Both the position numbers and the translations under genes were made by a program. This document shows positions 60,377-64,000 of a stretch of 64,000 nucleotides of DNA, piece by piece. Positions within the stretch are counted from its first letter, which is position 1. Each line of letters starts with the position of its first letter. The notes beneath the pieces are model-generated. The model ran no database searches. It saw only the letters and a list, made by a program, of their open reading frames with translations, and was not told where the DNA came from. This stretch comes from Zoroaster sp. YZ-2022 (Eukaryota; Echinodermata; Asteroidea; Forcipulatida; Zoroasteridae), in contig CM055820.1 in the NCBI GenBank assembly GCA_029582265.1, positions 14,621,695-14,685,694 of the forward strand, given 5' to 3'.

Positions 60377-62145
60377 AGAATACATGTATAACCATGGAGG
60401 AAGGGTATAACAAACAACATGTGAAAGTTTTAGTTTATTACAATGTGTCATAAACGGGAAAAAAGTGAAAATGCATGCATTCAGATTTGTTGTTTTCATT
60501 CCAACGTGAAATTTCTGCTTTAGGATGACAATTTTATGTAAAACTAGGATCATTTAGGCTATGTTTCTCGAGATTACCAATTGTGTATTGTAGCCAGTTT
60601 AATGTTCTCAATGGCAAAGCTCACAAGGCACAAGAATTTCGTAGGGCTCTTTGACAGCAGTGACATCTTTAGTATGAGATTGGGGCACATCTTTAATAGG
60701 GAAGGGGAAGTTTCCCTCCCCCTTCCCCGAGATAATTCCTCAGAGAAACATTTAGTTATGCCCATTTACATGTTAGGACCTTGAACTTCATAGTTTGAAC
60801 ATCGTTCAACTATGATTCTGGAAAGAATAGTTGCACACATAGGGACTGACTATAATGTCACTCAGTAAGAAGATATTGAGAAAACCTGATGATTGCCAAG
60901 GTCACTCCTATTCAAAAACATTGGCGAATCCAGGGATACAAAGGGACCCCTTTCTCATACAACTTGTGTGCTGCCTCCTTTTGCCAGTTACAATAACTCC
61001 CCTTGTTTTCCTTGTTCGAAAATGTACCCTGTACCCAGTACCCTGTACCCAGTACCCAGTGTCTCTAATCATGTACATTTAAAGTGAGTGTACACCATTG
61101 GTAACCTGATTGCACAATTACTGAATTATAATCTGAAAACACCAAACATCCTGAGGAATTATTCTGTCTGACATGATGTCATTTATTTTTAAAGCATGAA
61201 ATGTATTACAAATTTTGATCACGGCCGGGATCCATTTTTAACATTAATAATGCATTTTTATTCTTGTTAATGAGCTGAAACATTCACAAGATGATTTCTG
61301 TAGATCTTTCTTGATTGATATCAAGATGTATGCATTTACAGACATTTTACCAGAGTGGTGAACAACTCCTTTAGTGCTTGGATAAACTGCCTTACGAGAA
61401 AAATTTGCAAATAAATAATTGACAACATAGAATATTAAAGCAACGTTTTAATAATGTGCAAATTAACTTTACAATAAAAAAGGGTGGTGAAAATTTACAA
61501 ACAATAATAGATCAAGGTACACTTTTCAAAACACACATTTGGCAAATAATACTTTCATATTCCCCTCTTTTGTGGTATTGGTTACTGTCGGTTTTTTAAT
61601 AATCAGAAAAATTTTAGTCATCATTATGTCACCATCTCCTGATGAAGGTGATTATGGCGATTTGATGCGATTCATAAACGAAAGGCTACTATGCTTTATC
61701 AAAAAGAAGCTTGAATTGTGAATTTGATTCGTTGATGAATAATTTATTTTCTTATGAGAGATACTACACGGTTCAATGCCAAGAACCATGACTTCAGTAC
61801 TTTTTTCTTGGATGAAAAATGTTGCAGTTTAATATTCAGCACAATCATGTAACTGAGAAAATGTAGCCTTATGTTGATAATATTCTATATCTGAACGCTG
61901 GCCAAAACTATCAAGTAACTGACGTGAGATAAACGTTGTTATTCAAAGAATCAATCATGTATTTCAGGTTTTGAAACTAAGTTTTGAAGTCACTACTGCA
62001 ATGGTTGAATATATACGTGCCGTAAATAACTTGAACCTTCTGACCTCAAAATCTTGTTTGAATGTTTGAGAACACGTTTTCATCAGCTTGTCTTAAAAGA
62101 GGATGACAAAATGGCTGTCAAATCTAATCATACCCATAAATTCTC
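60377..62145. other. AT-rich intergenic DNA, no gene seen
   Basis: Includes a short repeat of TACCCTGTACCCAG (61023-61058). No gene recognised. Confidence 0.5.
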
Positions 62146-62497
62146 ATAATAATAATAATGTTCCATTCTTATATAGCGCATTTCACACAATGTCCCAATG
62201 CGCTTTACATTATTACCCCTGGTCACTGGGCCAATATCATTCCTATAATCTTTCTCAGCTCCCTGGGGAGTATACAGCCAATGTGCAACCTTTTGGCGCT
62301 ACAGGGCTAATCAAACACAATAACCATCTCTACCCTCACAGGTACCCATTTATACACCTGGGTGAAGAGAAGCAATTACAGTAAAGTGTCTTGCTCAAGG
62401 ACACAAGTACCACGGTCGCCGCCAGGTTTCGAACCCACATTCTGATGACACAGCCATCAGAACTTGAGTCCAATGCACTTAACCGCTCGGCCATGGC
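62146..62497 (-). mobile_element. tRNA-derived SINE (family A), inverted copy
   Basis: Minus strand begins AAGCCATGGCCGAGCGGTTA, with B box GGGTTCGAAACC, then TTGAGCAAGACACTTTACTG. It ends in GCGCTATATAAGAATGG and ATTATTATT. Confidence 0.87.
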
Positions 62498-64000
62498 TTA
62501 CTATATTCTCTTCAGAGAATTGTAACTGCATCTTTCAATTACATTCATTTTCTTTCGATTTTGTCAAGTAAATAGCCCTCGGTCAACTTAATTCTACGCG
62601 TCTAAGATTATAAGGAAATTGTGCAATATCAAATGATTAAGCGTGCATTATTGCGAAATACATACATAAGAATGGGTACAGAAAAGAGAGCATTTTAGAA
62701 AAGACAGTGTTTTGGGGCCCCATTCCCCTATAGTTCACACACCCTCGCTGACCAGTACAAAAACAAACAAACCCACTTCATTGGTAAAATGTCTGTAAAT
62801 GCATTCATTCATGCATTCATCAAGATATATGTACGGGAACCAACCTGTCAAAGTTTCAGTTATATCGGTCCACACGTTTCTTATTAAAATGCATTCAGAT
62901 TTTTCAATCACCAAAAACGTGCATTCTAACCTGTGATTTTGATTTTATTTAGACGTAAAATCAGTTGTGAAATAGTTTGACTAATTTTTCCTTAACTGAT
63001 ACAACAACAGACAGAAATATTTCAATGGATGTTTGATATTATCATCAACTTTACACAATGTACATTTTTATATAAAACTGCGATTACAGTTTTTAATTTT
63101 GGGATATCAATTTTTGTGCGTACAATTCCCTTTTTTCAGACAGAATCATTTATAAACAGAATGATTGATATTTAAACCAACTTTACATTAAGCAGGCGTA
63201 AGCTTTTTGAAAACAATTCTTCGTTAATTCGATGATCTTTTATTTACCAATAGTGTGACCTCCCTTTAACATTTCTTTCAAACATTTCTTGTGTTACACA
63301 TTTATTTGCGAAAATGATTTTGTGACAATTTAATATTTAACAATCCGAGGCGAAATATTATAATTTGCATATAAAACCAGTTAATTGCAACTCATTGCAG
63401 CATTAAATAACATAGTAATACTCTTTGTATCATTGCTAACATTTGCAGAAAACATTTTTTTTATTACTGTAAATATTTTAATAAGGAAATTTAGCTACTC
63501 TTTTATAGAGTTTACAAGCACAAAATATCACACACACATTAAATTAAGATATTATTTTGTCCGCATTCGGCCATCAGTTTGTTTTTAACTGTTTTTGTCT
63601 GCAATTGAATGACTTCAGATTTTTTTTTAAATATATGCAAATTTCATTGATTTCGGAAATAAAACTTTCAATCCTTACATTTTTATGTAGTAAACAATTC
63701 GTTATGTACAAAATAATTTTTGTACAAATTTAGAAAACAATTCTATTAACAACAACAATTTTCTGAAGTTCTCATCACTCCTGTTGGAATGCAACACAAA
63801 TTGGCTCTCCTTAGTACGTCATTGGTGACATTCTAACAACCTCACCAGGTGTACTTGACTTAAATAAACCATAAATCCAAACAATTATTTATAGTCAGCT
63901 GAGCTTGGTATGTTTCAAATGTCACTCCTGTGTCTACACCGCTTCAGAAACTATCGTAGGAAGATATTTCTAACAGTGAAATAAGTTGAAAGCCACGCAA
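62498..64000. other. AT-rich intergenic DNA, no gene seen
   Basis: Contains degenerate dispersed-repeat sequence to about 63270, ending TGTGACCTCCCTTTAACAT, inverse of the TTAAAGGGAAGGT terminus. The last 700 bp show nothing recognisable. Confidence 0.5.

Overview
This is eukaryotic genomic DNA. Genes are split by many GT-AG introns, the intergenic DNA is AT-rich, and there are tRNA-derived SINEs, non-LTR retrotransposon fragments, MITEs, cut-and-paste transposons and long intronic minisatellites. Gene content and repeat style suggest a marine invertebrate, perhaps an echinoderm. That placement is a low-confidence guess; no species was identified.

Layout. 1-5755 is transposon debris: a reverse-transcriptase 3' end on the minus strand, a broken Harbinger (HARBI1-like) transposase facing a Myb/SANT-like partner gene, and a second LINE 3' end. 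5969-43109 is a xanthine dehydrogenase (XDH) gene on the plus strand. I traced 29 phase-consistent exons encoding 1261 residues through to the stop codon; only about the first 65 residues (start codon and first 2Fe-2S cluster) lie outside the window. Its introns hold at least seven tandem arrays with units of 17, 23-24, 38, 54, 58, about 82 and 111 bp, a 2.6-kb piggyBac element with a dead transposase, two SINE families and several MITE families. 43350-45344 is a TTAA-bounded element containing two oppositely oriented 44-bp arrays. 45374-49291 holds MITEs and a second LINE remnant. 49569-55112 is a complete five-exon carboxylesterase/cholinesterase-family gene of 566 residues with a signal peptide, an intact Ser-Glu-His triad and an RDEL C-terminus. 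55113-64000 contains only repeats and AT-rich DNA.

The two host genes are enzymes in the same orientation about 6.4 kb apart. Nothing shows that they work together. XDH would oxidise hypoxanthine to xanthine to urate in the cytosol; the esterase is predicted to be lumenal in the ER.

Most interesting items: a 54-bp satellite in which every unit looks like a miniature intron plus a 13-nt pseudo-exon; XDH lacking all four cysteines that drive mammalian dehydrogenase-to-oxidase conversion; a dispersed repeat with a hammerhead-ribozyme-like core; SINEs that share a 3' tail with a LINE in the same window; and several unrelated repeat families that all sit in TTAA sites and may depend on piggyBac-type transposases.
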